Assembly (NCBI GenBank): GCA_948567375.1
Contig: OX419761.1
Location: 23,376,501 to 23,440,500 of the forward strand
Source: Lunularia cruciata
Lineage: Eukaryota > Streptophyta > Marchantiopsida > Lunulariales > Lunulariaceae
Direction of reading: 5' to 3'
Length of the DNA stretch: 64,000 bases
A program made the translations under genes and the position numbers. Below the pieces are notes generated by a model. The model did not search any database and was not told the origin of the DNA. It saw only the letters and a list, made by a program, of their open reading frames with translations. This document shows, in pieces, positions 1 to 11,821 of the stretch (the first letter of the stretch is position 1; every line of letters starts with the position of its first letter).

Positions 1-3000
1 ACTGGTTGGCCTCTCATTCAACCGTTGAGTGTGAGTAGTTCCCTCGCTTTCCGTGGTTTCACTTCTAATTCCCTTTGAGGTTAATCTCTAGGGTTAAAAT
101 TACAGAAATTATTAGCATTTTATGAGAAGTGTGGACATTGATAATGTGCGATTGCAACCTACATGGCTCGGTGGTTGGCTGGTCACCAGATTGCGGGAGC
201 AGGATTGAGGGCTTCCTTTACAGGAATTTGTGTGCAAGAATAGGGTTGGAAGGTTCGGTTCACCTTCACCATTAGGAATGGGAGGTGGTGCTGTAGGAAG
301 AACATTATTGCTCATCACTTTAGGATGGGCTTGTAACAAGATTATTCAACAAAGGAAATAGAGAATCAGGTGTCTGCACAACCATTTCTTGATATCCGCG
401 ACGTTTGATGTTAGCTACTACCCTTGATGGCCCAAGTAGTGTCTTATGGTCACATTTAAAGTTGTGCACTAGATGCCCAGCCATGCTCAGAATTTGCGTC
501 CGAATTTATGAAGGTCGGGAAGATAGGTTGGAAGGTCGTTAAGAGTATCACTGTGCACATTTCTACTGTCTTTGGAGATCATCACATCGTTGAATATACT
601 CAAGAGCGTTGGATGTGAGCTTCGATCATGAGGAGATTTCATCTACAGGTGAATCTTCAGAAACGTTAAGGGAAGTCAAAGAGAAGCCTTCAACCTTTTT
701 CGTCTTCGTTTCTCTAATCTCAATCGCATAATCCTCAATTGTGCATCCCGCAATAGTTGAAACATACCATCAATAAATTTCCATCCTCACCAATAGCTTG
801 GCAAGGATGGAATAGGTCAGTCGCGGTTTGTTTAACAGGTCTAAGCCAGATGCATGTTTTTTCCTTTAGTGTGGGATTAGATGTTTGAGCCTGCAGGACT
901 GAGTTGCAAATAAGGCAGGGTTTTGATGGATACACTGTGATATCCTTGCTTTAGTGACAGATGTACTAATCCTTGTTCGCAGGCAAATGTAACCAAAATA
1001 CATGCTCTACCACTCTATGTAACTGACAGCTATGACGAATTATACTTCAGTACCTTCAAATACCAGTCATGTCCAGTCAGACGTGGGTATGGGACCGGGT
1101 TAGTTTTAACGGGTACTGTGTTCCACTACTCAATATGTTCGCTTTTGTTGCCTGACTAAGTACGTGCGGGGAAGGATGAACACGGGAGGATGGGTTACCT
1201 TGCTCGCTGTTGCACAATTGTTTTAAGACGTGCTTTGTGTGGAATTTTTGATGTCAGTTTGGGCTCCGAGTGGTCCAATCTGCCATTACTTAAACAAGGA
1301 TGAAGTCAGTAGTAAGTTATGGTTGTCCTTGTACTTTCTCGGCGTACAGAGTGCTCAGCCTATCGACGAGGCCACAGTCCTGCAATTGGCAACTGTATAA
1401 CTTCAATGAGTTAGGCGTCTGCGGACGGAGTTCTAGCAGCAGAGGCTGAACTGTTAAGGAATCTTTGGTTGTGGGTACGGTTCAAGACATTCGTCTGAGA
1501 ACTGTGTATAGATTTAGACTGCTATGAACGTAGCATTTTCTTTTCCACTTCTGTTGGTGTAACCACTTTGTCTGATGGCTAACTTCCTTAAGCCTCCTCC
1601 TTACGGGACTCAATGGAAGAAGCCGCCGTGGTACTGTAGTTACTGTATTGTTTTGATGCTTAATCGACCAGACACCTTTCGGTGGGTGTCTCGGTGAGCT
1701 GGGACTGCAGTCTGATTAGGTACAGCTACTTTTTGACAGAGCGACTGTATCATCCATTAGACCCTCTGGCGGTTAAAGTTAAAAACCTAAAAGCTACGGT
1801 ACTCGGTGGTGTATGGATTCGTGTGGTTTGCTACTGTAAAGCAGCCAGATTCACAGTCTGAGTGTGTCAGGCGCTAACCACTTCTTGAGCAAAGTAGGCA
1901 TAATGGAGCTGTTTATGCCATGTTTTCTATTCGGATGTCAACTCTATTAATCATTGGATTATTGAATTGTTGGCTTAAGGTCAAAGCTGTGCACTGGCGG
2001 GAAGCTGAGGTCCTTCCCATCGGTTGTAAGAAATGGTAGGCGCAGTCTGTGTGGGGGCCCTCTGTGTAAATAGATTACTGTCCTCCAGCCATTAAACTTA
2101 CATACGCAAATACGTCTTTGACGAGGACGCGTGTTCTCTGGCCAAACAAAGACGTAAGATCATTGTTGAACAGATCATGCAAGTGACAAAGATTGAAGTC
2201 GCGCCCTTGTTCTTCGTTTCCTGTCTGGTACTCAGTCTCCTTGTACGCGAAATTACCTTTGTGCACATACGGTCTTACTGACTAAACAGTTTCAAGGAAC
2301 AGCTAAATCAAACCCAGGTCGGACATCTTGTTCAGTGCCGTCTCTAATTTGAGCATGAGCAATGCATCCCACTCGTGGCGAAATTTACCGAAGCTACCAG
2401 GGTTATGAGAAGAGAAATATTCTAACTCGAAGTGCTCAGCTGTACTCGTATCTTTCAGTCCATGGTGGTATATTGATACTTCCATTCCCCACAGGGTAAC
2501 CGCTCCACCTACTCGTCTCGTGGGAAGCGCCTAAGGGTTCGCCGTTTTGACTTGCGTAAACGGCGTGTTGTGTCTGTGACTAATGTCCAGCTGGTTGTAC
2601 TCTCTCCTCCGAGTCCGCCATCTCTGTGGGCTGTTTGTTCCTGGTCCTTTGCTGAACGGCCACGACCATGTGCAGTTACTCTGGACCTTTGACAAGTCAA
2701 GAAATGCTTTTGCTACTCGCCTATCTCCTCCACCACCTAGAGGTAGATCGGGACAACAATCGTAAACGAGCATAAGGAGCTTGAGTAGGAAGAATCCCAA
2801 CCTGCACTAACTTGGATGATAGCGGGTTTATTCTGTCTGTTTCCTACTCTCTGACAGTAAATAGTGAAACCAACGAGTCACTTGTAATAGTTTATTGCAC
2901 TTCAGCGTGCATCAATTCGTAATTCAGCGTACACATTGCATCAGGTGCTCGAGTGAGAAGTCGATTGGGTGTCGAGCTGTTTCGATGACTGTGTAATGAA

Positions 3001-4260
3001 TTATCCTACTGTTGGGCTGTTGGTGGGAAGTTACCACTACCAGGTTTGCCCGTAAGCACAGATGCAACAAGCATCAGTTTATGAGAATGAAGTCTGGCAC
3101 TGTGTCACCGGGCCTAACTTAAATCATTTAATTTCCATATACTGTGCAGGCCATGCATATCCTTTCACCTTCAAAATCTAAATTTTCCATTGGTACCACT
3201 CGATAGCAAACTTAATCAGTTGTTGCTGGACTCAACCATGTGGAAGTTGTTACCAGTAGCAGTACATGTGCACAAGGTATACCTGCTGAACATGACAGGT
3301 TGTACAAACGACGAGACTCAAAGAATGATTGACCTAGCCTGCTGCTGTTTTTACTATGTAAATTAATGAACCAAATTCACTAATCCAGGCCAAGAGTCGG
3401 ACCGTGTGACGAATTTTGAGATACTGCTTTCCAATCCCAGGAGTTCAGGTGGCCTGCTGTTTGCTTAATGGGAAATCTAACCTACTATCAACTCTGTGGA
3501 TCGTTTCTTGGAAGTGATGCTTGTCCAGAATACCGGACTAATAACTGCAACCCCACAAGGACTTGTGAATAGTAACGAGTCTGAAACGAACCAGTTTGAC
3601 CCGTATGGCAATAAGGCAGAGTTGTTACGGACTGCTATATGAAGGTCGCCCTCTTGTGAAGCTACAAATGTTTACCATTCCCTCTGCATCTCGATAAAGC
3701 GGCAAACATAACCTTTTCCTGTGGTAAGCAATATTTGTACCTTCATGATCATAATTTGTTACAGGTGATTCAACAGAAATCCGGGGTATCAACTTTTGTA
3801 GTTTCCACTAGGTCAAAGTTCTATATGCAGGACAAATTTGAAGATATAAAATATTAGTCAAGTTAGAATTTTGTATGTACGGAAAGCACCAAGTCATGAT
3901 CTCCAATTTTGTTCCATTCAGTTACAAAGTACAATAAGACAAATCAATCTGCCTAATCTTCTCTTCAGTAGCCCATATGAATTTTGTGACTAAGAATATG
4001 AGAATTACATCGGATCCATTGTTTCTGGTTCGATACTCTCGAACCAGAAACATTGGATCGCTGCTACGAGAGTATCGAGGGTAAGACTAGGCAAAGAGAA
4101 CCCAGGATCAGGTGGACCTTAGAGGAGCTAGGTTGAGATTGTTTTTTGCAACTTGCGTTATGTATAAGCAAGGGGCAAGATAAACTGGATCTTCCCCAAG
4201 AGTGCTTATACCTAAGCCCGGTCAACATAGAAACGGCCCATGAGTTCGAAGGCCCTGTTC
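1..4260. other. CpG-rich region without a recognisable gene
   Basis: This stretch has clearly higher GC and far more CpG than the AT-rich DNA that follows, and it shares no repeat with the elements further right. No reading frame exceeds about 90 codons and none matches a family I recognise. Stops interrupt every frame. It could be low-copy intergenic or intronic DNA, an unmethylated region near a host gene outside the window, or an old element of a family absent from the rest of the window. I cannot tell which. Confidence 0.5.
4014..4077. repeat. Nested inverted repeat
   Basis: Arms at 4014-4032 and 4040-4058 are 19 bases each with one mismatch and a 7-base loop. The 11-base word at 4031-4041, which covers the loop, recurs as a perfect reverse complement at 4067-4077. 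The same DNA can therefore fold in two mutually exclusive ways. It lies close to the composition switch near 4260. Confidence 0.8.
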
Positions 4261-7142
4261 TCATTCTATTTATCTTATGGTAAATAAGGAAATGGAAATG
4301 GTTGAGATCCTATCAGTTTCAATCTTTTACTTTATACTACATTATATCAATATACTCATTAGAAATTTGTTGAATATCTCCATATGTAAAAATAAATATA
4401 CAGATATATCCTTTGAGCTAAATGAACGCGCTATGTAGAAGGATTTATATACATGAATTGACGATGATTGGAGTTGAGGGATTGATGAGTACGAATACAA
4501 GATTTTTAATTGATATCGATGAAATATTTTATTATCTATGATGGCAATCAGATCATTATTTCGGCACAAATGTGAAAAAAATAGTAGAATATAGAGGGTT
4601 GACATAACGACATAAACAGTGTTTCAATATAAAAATTTACTTATATCAGAAAATTGTTATACTATGATTGAAATAACTACTTGCATTGGTTATTATTTGC
4701 TTAAAATTAGCTGCAACCAGATTCAAATTATAATAATATTAAGATATTTTCTGCTTATTATTAGTATCAAAGTTGATAGATGAATTTATTTGAAGAATTT
4801 TTCTAGGTCTAATTTGGAGTACTTATGGTTGTCTTTAATTCAAAAATAATTTATTATTTTTTCTATATGAATAAGATTTCACCATCTCTTTACATGAACG
4901 CTACTAAAATTTATCATCATAAGGATATTTCTAATTTCAGGTTAATAACTCTACGATCTTTTCTACAAATTTTATTGACCTTCAAAAGTTAATATAGTTT
5001 TGGACAAAGAAGTCTATATCAAATCCCCAACCTTATTCTCTTGTTGAATCATGAAATTCTAAACTACCTTTAATGTCTTTTTATAGATAGGGTAACCAGT
5101 TTGAACGAGAATTAAATATTTTATACTTATAGAGCTTTTCTTGAGTCGATAATATTTGATGCATCTAATGCCACCGATTTTTCAAATGATGCTTGGTTGG
5201 TGTTCCCTTTAAATTATCATTCACTTCCTTCATTATAAGTTGTTTCTCTCTTTAAGTTAAACATGTCTGTAGGTTATGTATCTATCAGATGCTTAACTCA
5301 AAGTCACAATGCTCTTTTTCTTTTGAAATATTATTTCTCTTATTGATAAATAAGATGATGATGATGAAAATATAATAATAAAATATAAGGATAATTAAAA
5401 ATTTATTATTTAAATTTTCTTAGATTCATCTATTATTCTAAACATTCTTTGTTTTATAATTTTGATCTTAGATGAGATCTATCAAAATATGTCTAATTAA
5501 ATTTAATTCCATGAAAAATGAAAATAATTTTTATCTCCAAAAAAAAACCACAAAATCTTATCAAGTCTTTGAATATTATAAGGCCATTAGTAATTCTTCA
5601 ATTTGATAAAAATTAGCATTCTTAATCATATTGCAATATATTTATCTTTTATATTCATGATTTGGTTTAGATGTTACATGGGTGATTTTTTCCTTTATTA
5701 ATTTTTTAGTTTAAATCTAGATTTATAATCAAAACTATAAGAGATTGATATTGTACTTCATAGAATTTAGCTAGAATATACATCAAAGTAATCTAACTTA
5801 TTTGACAAAAATCAAGTCCTTCTGATTTCACTCCAAACAACTTGTATAACAATATGAAATGTGGCACTTCTTCATGATCTTACTTTTGTCCGGGAGGATC
5901 TAGTATTGTATTATTTTTAGTATACTTTGTGATTAAAAATTTTCACATGTTTGTTAAGCTATTACTAGAACAATATCTATTTATAACAATATTTTTAAAT
6001 ATTTAATCCTATATATTCAAAGAAAATTTTAAACCTTGTGAATAGTATGACCTCTCCTCTAATTTTCAAAGTATATCTTATTTTCTCAATTTACAAAATT
6101 TTCAATTTTCCATTATTATCCTTAGCTTGTTATTGTTGGGTTTTGGAACATCAACTCTCCTTACAAAGGTATACCTAAATCATTGTGTGTACTTGCTTTG
6201 AATCATAAATCCTCAATGAGTGCATGTATAAGAATGTCTTAATTTGATGTTGTATTATCAAATAAAATGATTGTAGATCTTATGAACAATAAATCTATAT
6301 AGAGAAAATTTAGATTGTGCAAAAGAAATTACAGAATATAGAGGTGTTAAATATGAAATTTCAGATTATAATTTATTATATTGACATGTTTTATTATAAT
6401 ATATTCCATCTATTCTCAAATTCAGAAATATTAAATTAAAAAATCTCAAGATAACTTGTTCAAGATTTGGAGCAAGTTGATGAAAGCTTAAAGAAATCAT
6501 AACTATGGTATTCAGAGTTTAAAATTTTCCAATTTATTATTATTATTCACATATTAAATATACTATTTATGAGACTTTTTTTATCTTATTAACATGCTCA
6601 TCATATGTACTTTTAGAAGGACAAACATGATAAAATTTTACTCCTAAGGAAAGGAAATAGTGCCCAATGGTTTGCTTTTGGGTCATGATATATGCATTCA
6701 AAGTGGTAGATCTTAGTCCCAAATTAGTGCAAGGTTACCAAAGATTGAAAAAACAATAATAAGATATTTTTGATCATTGCTTGCCATTTTTAAAAGGTTC
6801 TTTTAGCCCAAAAGAAGCATTAGCTTAGAGTTTTTCTTCATGTTTTTATGTCTTATTTACTAAAATAGAATATATGTTTTATTTTTGGTTTATCTATTGT
6901 GGGTGTACCATGTTTTGATAGCTAGTTATCCTCTTATATTGGTCAATAGTCTCTTCCCAAAACCTTAATACTTTATTAAATGTAGAGGTGTGCTTCTTAC
7001 AGATCTTAAATCATGACAAAATTTTGAATAAACAAAATCCTCATTCAAATTACATCCAAATAATATCAAAACTACATTTTACTATATTTTTCTATAGTTA
7101 GAGAAAATTTCATCCTCCCAACTCTTATTTTCCCTCCATATA
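4261..7142. other. AT-rich spacer
   Basis: This region is very AT-rich with many poly-A and poly-T tracts and few CpG. Its longest open frame (about 87 codons, 4342-4605, - strand) has the composition expected of AT-rich noise. I see no LTR, no retroelement motif and no RNA gene. It ends at the target-site copy of element A. Confidence 0.6.
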
Positions 7143-7147
7143 TCATC

Positions 7148-7557
7148 CGTAACAATATGGAGTTTAGCGACGTAGCTAGTAAGGCTAACAAAGTAGGGAA
7201 TAAGCCAAATTAGTCTAGAATATTCCAAAAGCATCTAGGAAGCTTCTTGGGAACCTTCCCGACTAGTTAACTTGCACCCCAAGCAGGTAGCTTCTAGAAG
7301 CTTCTAACTAGCTTAGCTTGCATGCCAAGTAGGCGGCTTCTAGAAGGAAGCTTCGTGAGATGCTTCCTAGTTAACTTGGTTTGCACTCTAAGAAAGTGGC
7401 TCAAGGAAGCTTCTTGAGAAGCTTCTCAAGGCCTTGTATGCTACCTATAAATACCAAAGCCGAAGCTCATGCTAGGCATTTGTAGTTTTCCCTCATTCAA
7501 GTGTCCCGATGTGAGTTTCCATTGTCCTATTTCTCTCCTCGTATTCGGTCTTTTACA
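7148..7557 (+). repeat. 5' LTR of element A
   Basis: This 410-bp sequence repeats at 19574-19984 with a few percent mismatches. It ends in TTTTACA and is followed directly by a primer binding site. It is rich in AAGCTTC-type words in both orientations, so the central part can form many small hairpins. A TATA box lies at 7446-7453. Confidence 0.95.
7446..7453 (+). promoter_or_regulatory. TATA box of the element A LTR
   Basis: TATAAATA lies about 110 bp before the LTR end, a suitable place for the U3 promoter. The matching site in the 3' LTR (near 19873) reads CTAAAAATA, so only the 5' copy keeps a good box. Confidence 0.6.
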
Positions 7558-7558
7558 T

Positions 7559-7570
7559 TGGTATGAGAGC
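7559..7570 (+). promoter_or_regulatory. Primer binding site of element A
   Basis: TGGTATGAGAGC starts two bases after the 5' LTR. It differs by one base from the plant initiator-Met-tRNA primer site TGGTATCAGAGC. Position and sequence both support reverse-transcription priming by that tRNA. Confidence 0.85.
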
Positions 7571-7645
7571 ATGAATGGGATGGATGGAATTTATGGACCA
7601 CCAAATCCACTTCCATCAAAACATTGGGATTTTTGCATCCAAGTA

Positions 7646-8381
7646 TGTAATACTCCAAGTACAAGAGAAGAGAGAAAACACAGATTGCACACTCAACATT
7701 TGATCCCCCAAAGGAACACATTCTCTTTATTATATGGACAAAGGGGATCTTCTCCAAGGAAGCTCCACCATAGGATTAGGGACACAGATAGGTGACATGT
7801 CAGCAAGCTCCACCCTTGGATTAATTACTTGGATGGGTGACATGTCTGGTCTAGGTCCTATCTGGTTGGTCAAACAAGCTTTGACCGGAGGGAATCTTGT
7901 AGGGAATCTTCCTATAGGAATCTTGTGAGTAAGGTACCGTTGGAAAGCTCTTGATGAGACAAAGCAGGGGGAGGGAAGGCCAGCCTTTCCTCCATTTGGA
8001 GAGGGGGAAAAACCTTGCACATTTTTGAGGCCTAATTCATCCGTTTAGGCCTCCGAAATTGCCTTCAAAGATTTTGGGCATATTTCGGTTCCTAATCTAT
8101 TAGTAGAAGTCCCCTTTTGGTGATACCTCTTTCTGATCTGTTTAGTCTATCATGTGTAACATCCTTCTAGATGTTACCAAACCAATTCTCACCTTTAAAT
8201 CATATGTCTAGCTATTGGTTCTAAGGTTCTCAAGTCTATTTTGATTTCTGCCCTATTAGTAGAAGTACTCTTTTGGTGATACTTCTATCTTATCTGTTTT
8301 GACCATCATGTAAAACATCATTCTAGATGTTACCAAAACAAATTTCACATCTAGATCATATGGCTAGCTCTTGGTATTACA
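7646..8381 (-). repeat. 3' LTR of element B
   Basis: This 736-bp LTR matches 13510-14225. It contains a stem-loop (arms 8027-8035 and 8045-8053) and an internal tandem duplication (8097-8252 and 8253-8381). On the - strand the box ATATAATAAAG lies near its 3' end. Confidence 0.93.
8097..8381. repeat. Tandem duplication inside the B-family LTR
   Basis: Two units begin with the same CTATTAGTAGAAGT word at 8097 and 8253, about 156 bp apart, and share a further run of similar sequence through to the LTR end. The same duplication is present in the LTRs at 13510, 15306, 51177 and 61336. The diverged LTR at 26747-27335 has a single unit. Confidence 0.8.
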
Positions 8382-8396
8382 GACCTCACTCCTTTT
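8382..8396 (-). promoter_or_regulatory. Polypurine tract of element B
   Basis: On the - strand this reads AAAAGGAGTGAGGTC directly before the 3' LTR. This is the expected position and composition for plus-strand priming. Confidence 0.7.
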
Positions 8397-8590
8397 AAGA
8401 CGCAACGTCCTCGTTGTGCAATTGTTGCTCAAATGCTTGCACCAACACCGGTGCATGTGCCAAATTGGAAGCGGGCTCCCAAGTTGCTTCATAGAGGGGG
8501 TAACCTTTCCATTGTACTAGATAGTCCACCCACGGATGGCGAGTACCACGCATGCGTTTTTGGAGAATCCGCTCCACTTCATATTCCTCT
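8395..8590 (-). pseudogene. Chromodomain at the C-terminus of element B pol
   Basis: About 60 codons encode the chromodomain core, including DYLVQWKGYPLYEATWEP, the aromatic and acidic pattern that folds the methyl-lysine-binding cage. In chromoviruses this domain follows integrase and is thought to steer insertion into marked chromatin. It lies in a different frame from the preceding integrase, so a frameshift separates them near 8520-8580. It ends in a stop close to the polypurine tract. Confidence 0.9.
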
Positions 8591-9960
8591 GTGCCATCAA
8601 TGAGTGTCGGACAAGGTTGAATGTCTTGTGTGGAATGACACTGGCTTGATCGGGGGCATATCTGTGTAGTAGGGAGACATGGAACACTGGATGGATCTTC
8701 ATGTGTGGTGGTAGCTCAAGGTGATAGGCCACAACGCCGATGCGACAAAGAATCGAGAAAGGCCCAATAAAACGAGGTCTGAGCTTACGAGGTCCAACTA
8801 ATGTGAGGTTGGTTGTCGATAACCACACTTGATCCCCAACATTGAACTCCATTTGCCTATGGTGTGCATCAGTATACTGCTTCTATCGATTTTGCACAAT
8901 CTGTAATCTGTGCTTGGTGCTCTCTATACCTTGTTGGATTTTAGAAACAAATGTGTTGACTGCATCGACCTTGGTAGCCACTGGACGGATCTTCATCAAG
9001 CTAGAAGGTGTAAAGGGATGCTCACCATACATGAGGAAGAACGGAGTGACCTGGGTGGATGCATTCACTAAATTGTTGTAAGCAAATTCCACCAATAGGA
9101 GTAGGGTGTCCCACCTTTCTTGCACTTCTAAGGTGAAGCCGCGTAACATGTTTTCAATCGTGCGATTAGCCCGCTCTGTTTGGCCATTTGTTTGTGGGTG
9201 GTAAGCTGTGGACACAACCAACTTGGTTTTGAAGAAACCAAAAAGTGTTCACCAAAACAAATTGGTGAATTGGGTGCATCTATCGGTGATGAGTACTCTA
9301 GACAAGCCATGGTGAGCAAAGACTGCATTTAAGTATAATTGAGCTAGTTGTGGAGCGGTCACCTCCTTGGTGGTAGGGCGTACATGAATCATTTTGTTGA
9401 GCCGGTCCACAAAGACCACAATGGAGTCAAACCTTGAGGTGGTCTTGGATAATTCATAGACGAGATCCATACTCACTTGTTCCCAATGTTTGGTAGGAGT
9501 GGGAAGAGGTTGAAGGAGCCCTGCAGGAGCTTGATTAGAAGCTTTGTTCTATTGACAAAGTAGGCAGCTACGCACATAGTCCATCACGTTGTTGCTCATC
9601 TTGGGCCAATAGTAATGGCGCTTGACTGCATCCAAGGTCTTGTCCACTCCGACATGAGTTGCAATGGCCAAATCATGATATTCCGCTAGAATGGTGGTGA
9701 GTAATTCTAGGACATTTGGGATCCATAATCTGCTATCCCAAAAGGTGAGTCCTTGGGTGCTGGTGACACCTTTAGATGATTGTGCTTCTATAATCTGTGG
9801 ATTAGTTTTTGTAGCAGCCAGAATCTCTTGCCAGAATTCAGGGTTAATCTTAACCTTTGCGACCAAGTTGTTTGCCATTGGCATGTGGGTGAATGTATAT
9901 GCAAGTTGCTTCTTACCTTCCACGTAGGTGATTGTCATGTTGAAGCGTTGTCACCACTCT
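8517..9960 (-). pseudogene. Integrase of element B
   Basis: Reading right to left, the HHCC zinc-finger segment (9549-9660, ending in SCLLCQ) is followed by the catalytic core. The first Asp lies in the MDLVYEL segment near 9470. The second region reads ITDRCTQF near 9290. The Glu region GQTERANRTIENM is near 9175. The C-terminal part (8517-8852) carries the DQVWLSTTNL and RKLRPRFIGPF motifs typical of chromovirus integrases. In-frame stops at 9549, 9249, 8883 and 8517 interrupt it. Confidence 0.92.
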
Positions 9961-9992
9961 GCCTACCAAATTTGGCGACAAGATAGATCCTT

Positions 9993-10580
9993 CTACGTCT
10001 CAAGGTAGACTAGAGGTTTGTGGTCTATCTCTACTACAAATGCCTTCTCGCCCAGGTAGTGCTTCCAATGCTTGGTTGCTAAAACGATGGCCAACTCTTC
10101 TTGTTTTGTGGTATGGTAGTTGCGCTCTGCCCGTAATATTTTTTGAGAGAAATATGCAATTGCATGCCATCTGTCATGCCACTCTTGTTGTAGGACTGCT
10201 CCTATTGCTACGCCTGATGCATTTGTAGCCAACTTGATTGGACGTTTTGAGTCATACCACTTCAAGATTGGTGCATGTAGCAAGGCAGCCTTCAATTCTT
10301 GAAAGGCCAACTCTTGTGCAGTTCTCCATGTCCACTTCTTCCCCTTGCCAAGTAGTGCCGTTAAAGGCTGTGCAACCTTGGAGAAGTCCTTGACAAATCT
10401 ACGATAGAATCTTGTCAACCCCAAGAAGCTCTTAAGTTGAGTCTGATCTTTAGGGGCACTCCATTTTTGAATGACCTCTATTTTATCTGTCAATAATTGA
10501 ATGCCCTCTACACTTACTCTTTGCCCCAAGTAGTCTACTTCAGACTTGCCAAACTCACACTTTGAGATTTTGGCGTACAA
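9993..10580 (-). pseudogene. RNase H and RT connection of element B
   Basis: This 195-codon open stretch continues the RT frame after one stop. It starts at the RT thumb (FLGLTRFYRRFVKDFS) and runs through RNase H. The usual TDAS motif reads ATNASGVAIGAVLQQ, so the first catalytic Asp is replaced by Asn. TKQEELAIV and EIDHKPL follow. The change plus neighbouring stops indicate an inactive copy. Confidence 0.9.
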
Positions 10581-10598
10581 CTGATTCTGTCTTAGAAT

Positions 10599-11456
10599 CT
10601 AGAAGACCTCTCGTAGATGTTGTTTGTGTTTTGTCATTGTGCTTTTATATACTAAGATATCATCCAAGAAGACGATAACAGACTTATCCAAGTATGGACG
10701 AAATATGTCATTCATTAGACTCATGAAAGTGGCAGGTGCATTGGTGAGGCCAAAAGGCATCACAAGATACTCAAAGTGGCCATACTTGGTTCGAAAGACA
10801 GTTTTGTACACATCTTCCTCTGCAATTCGGATTTGATTGTAACCGCTCCGCAAGTCCAGTTTAGTGAAGTATCTCACTCCATAGAGTTGATCAAACAGGT
10901 CATCCTTGTGAGGTAAGGGGTATTTGTTCTTCATTATTTGCTGATTGAGACCCCAATAGTCAATGCACATGCGCATTGTACCATCCTTCTTCTTCACAAA
11001 CAAGATAGGTGCCCCATATAGTGATACGCTAGGTTGGATGAACCTTTTTTGCAACATCTCCTCAATTTGAGTCTTACACTCCTCCAACTCATGAGGTGAT
11101 AGGCGATATGGGGCCTTACAAGGAGGTGTCTTCCCTGGGAGTGTCTTAATTTTGTGATTTACTTGCTTTTTTGGTGGTAATCTTGAAGGTAGATCATCAG
11201 GAAAGACATCTTGAAACTCATCTACCACATCCTTCAATTTCTCAGGAATTTTTCCATTGAGTTGTGCACTTTGGAATTCTCTTATTAGACCCATAAAACA
11301 TCTATTGGTCTTACAAACAGTTGCCGTCCCTATGACATATAGAGGCAGTTTCTGCTTGTGTGATTTTTCTTTAACCCCAATGATTGACCATTGGTGGGTT
11401 CTCACTACTTTCTTCCTCCAATCTACCATAGGGTTGTACTGCTCCATCCATGGCAT
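10599..11456 (-). pseudogene. Reverse transcriptase of element B
   Basis: A 285-codon open stretch covers the end of protease through the RT palm. Recognisable motifs are [20 protein letters not shown], the [12 protein letters not shown] block, [11 protein letters not shown] and the catalytic FLDDILVY at 10647-10670. Its closest relatives are plant Ty3/gypsy chromoviruses. The stop at 10599 is a TAG. Confidence 0.95.
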
Positions 11457-11483
11457 GCCTAAAATTGCATCATAGCGAGCTAA

Positions 11484-11753
11484 CTATATCACTTGCCACT
11501 CAATTGCTTCCTGATATTCTCCTACAGAGAGGGTTACCCGTCTAGGTAATGATTCAATCCTCTCTATTTGCACATTTGGTAACTCTACTTTTTCACTCCC
11601 ATCTCTCTCTAGATCCATTACCAATCTTATTGCAATAGAGCAAGACAAGAAATTCTCTATTGCTCCCGGGTCTATTAATACTCTCACTTGATTACCTTCT
11701 AGGATTCCATTCACGACAATCAATTGTGAAGTTGCCTTATGGGATCTTTGCAC
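11484..11753 (-). pseudogene. Retropepsin-like protease of element B
   Basis: The segment VRVLIDPGAIENFLS near 11660 corresponds to the D-S/T-G-A active-site motif of retroviral aspartic proteases, with Pro at the variable position. The downstream DAILGMPWM block (11440-11475) is the typical end of plant gypsy proteases. The frame continues into RT after a stop at 11484. The protease matures the polyprotein in the particle. Confidence 0.85.
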
Positions 11754-11821
11754 ATTATTCTTCTTCCTTCCCTCGCTTCTCTGCTTCCTTATTGAGCCAA
11801 TAAGGCCGCAAGGTACATTTA

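Noticed and set aside
735-935. A 66-codon - strand frame followed in another frame by CTIEDYAIEIRETKTKKVEG
   Set aside because: It looks protein-like locally, and a GTATGT donor-like word sits between the frames, but no domain is recognisable and stops surround it.
2303-2800. - strand frame with one stop (SIYHHGLKDTSTAEHFELEY and upstream part)
   Set aside because: About 165 codons with a single stop in CpG-rich DNA is not beyond chance, and no family is recognised.
4342-4605. 87-codon - strand frame in AT-rich DNA
   Set aside because: The composition is dominated by Ile, Leu, Ser and Tyr as expected from AT-rich noise.
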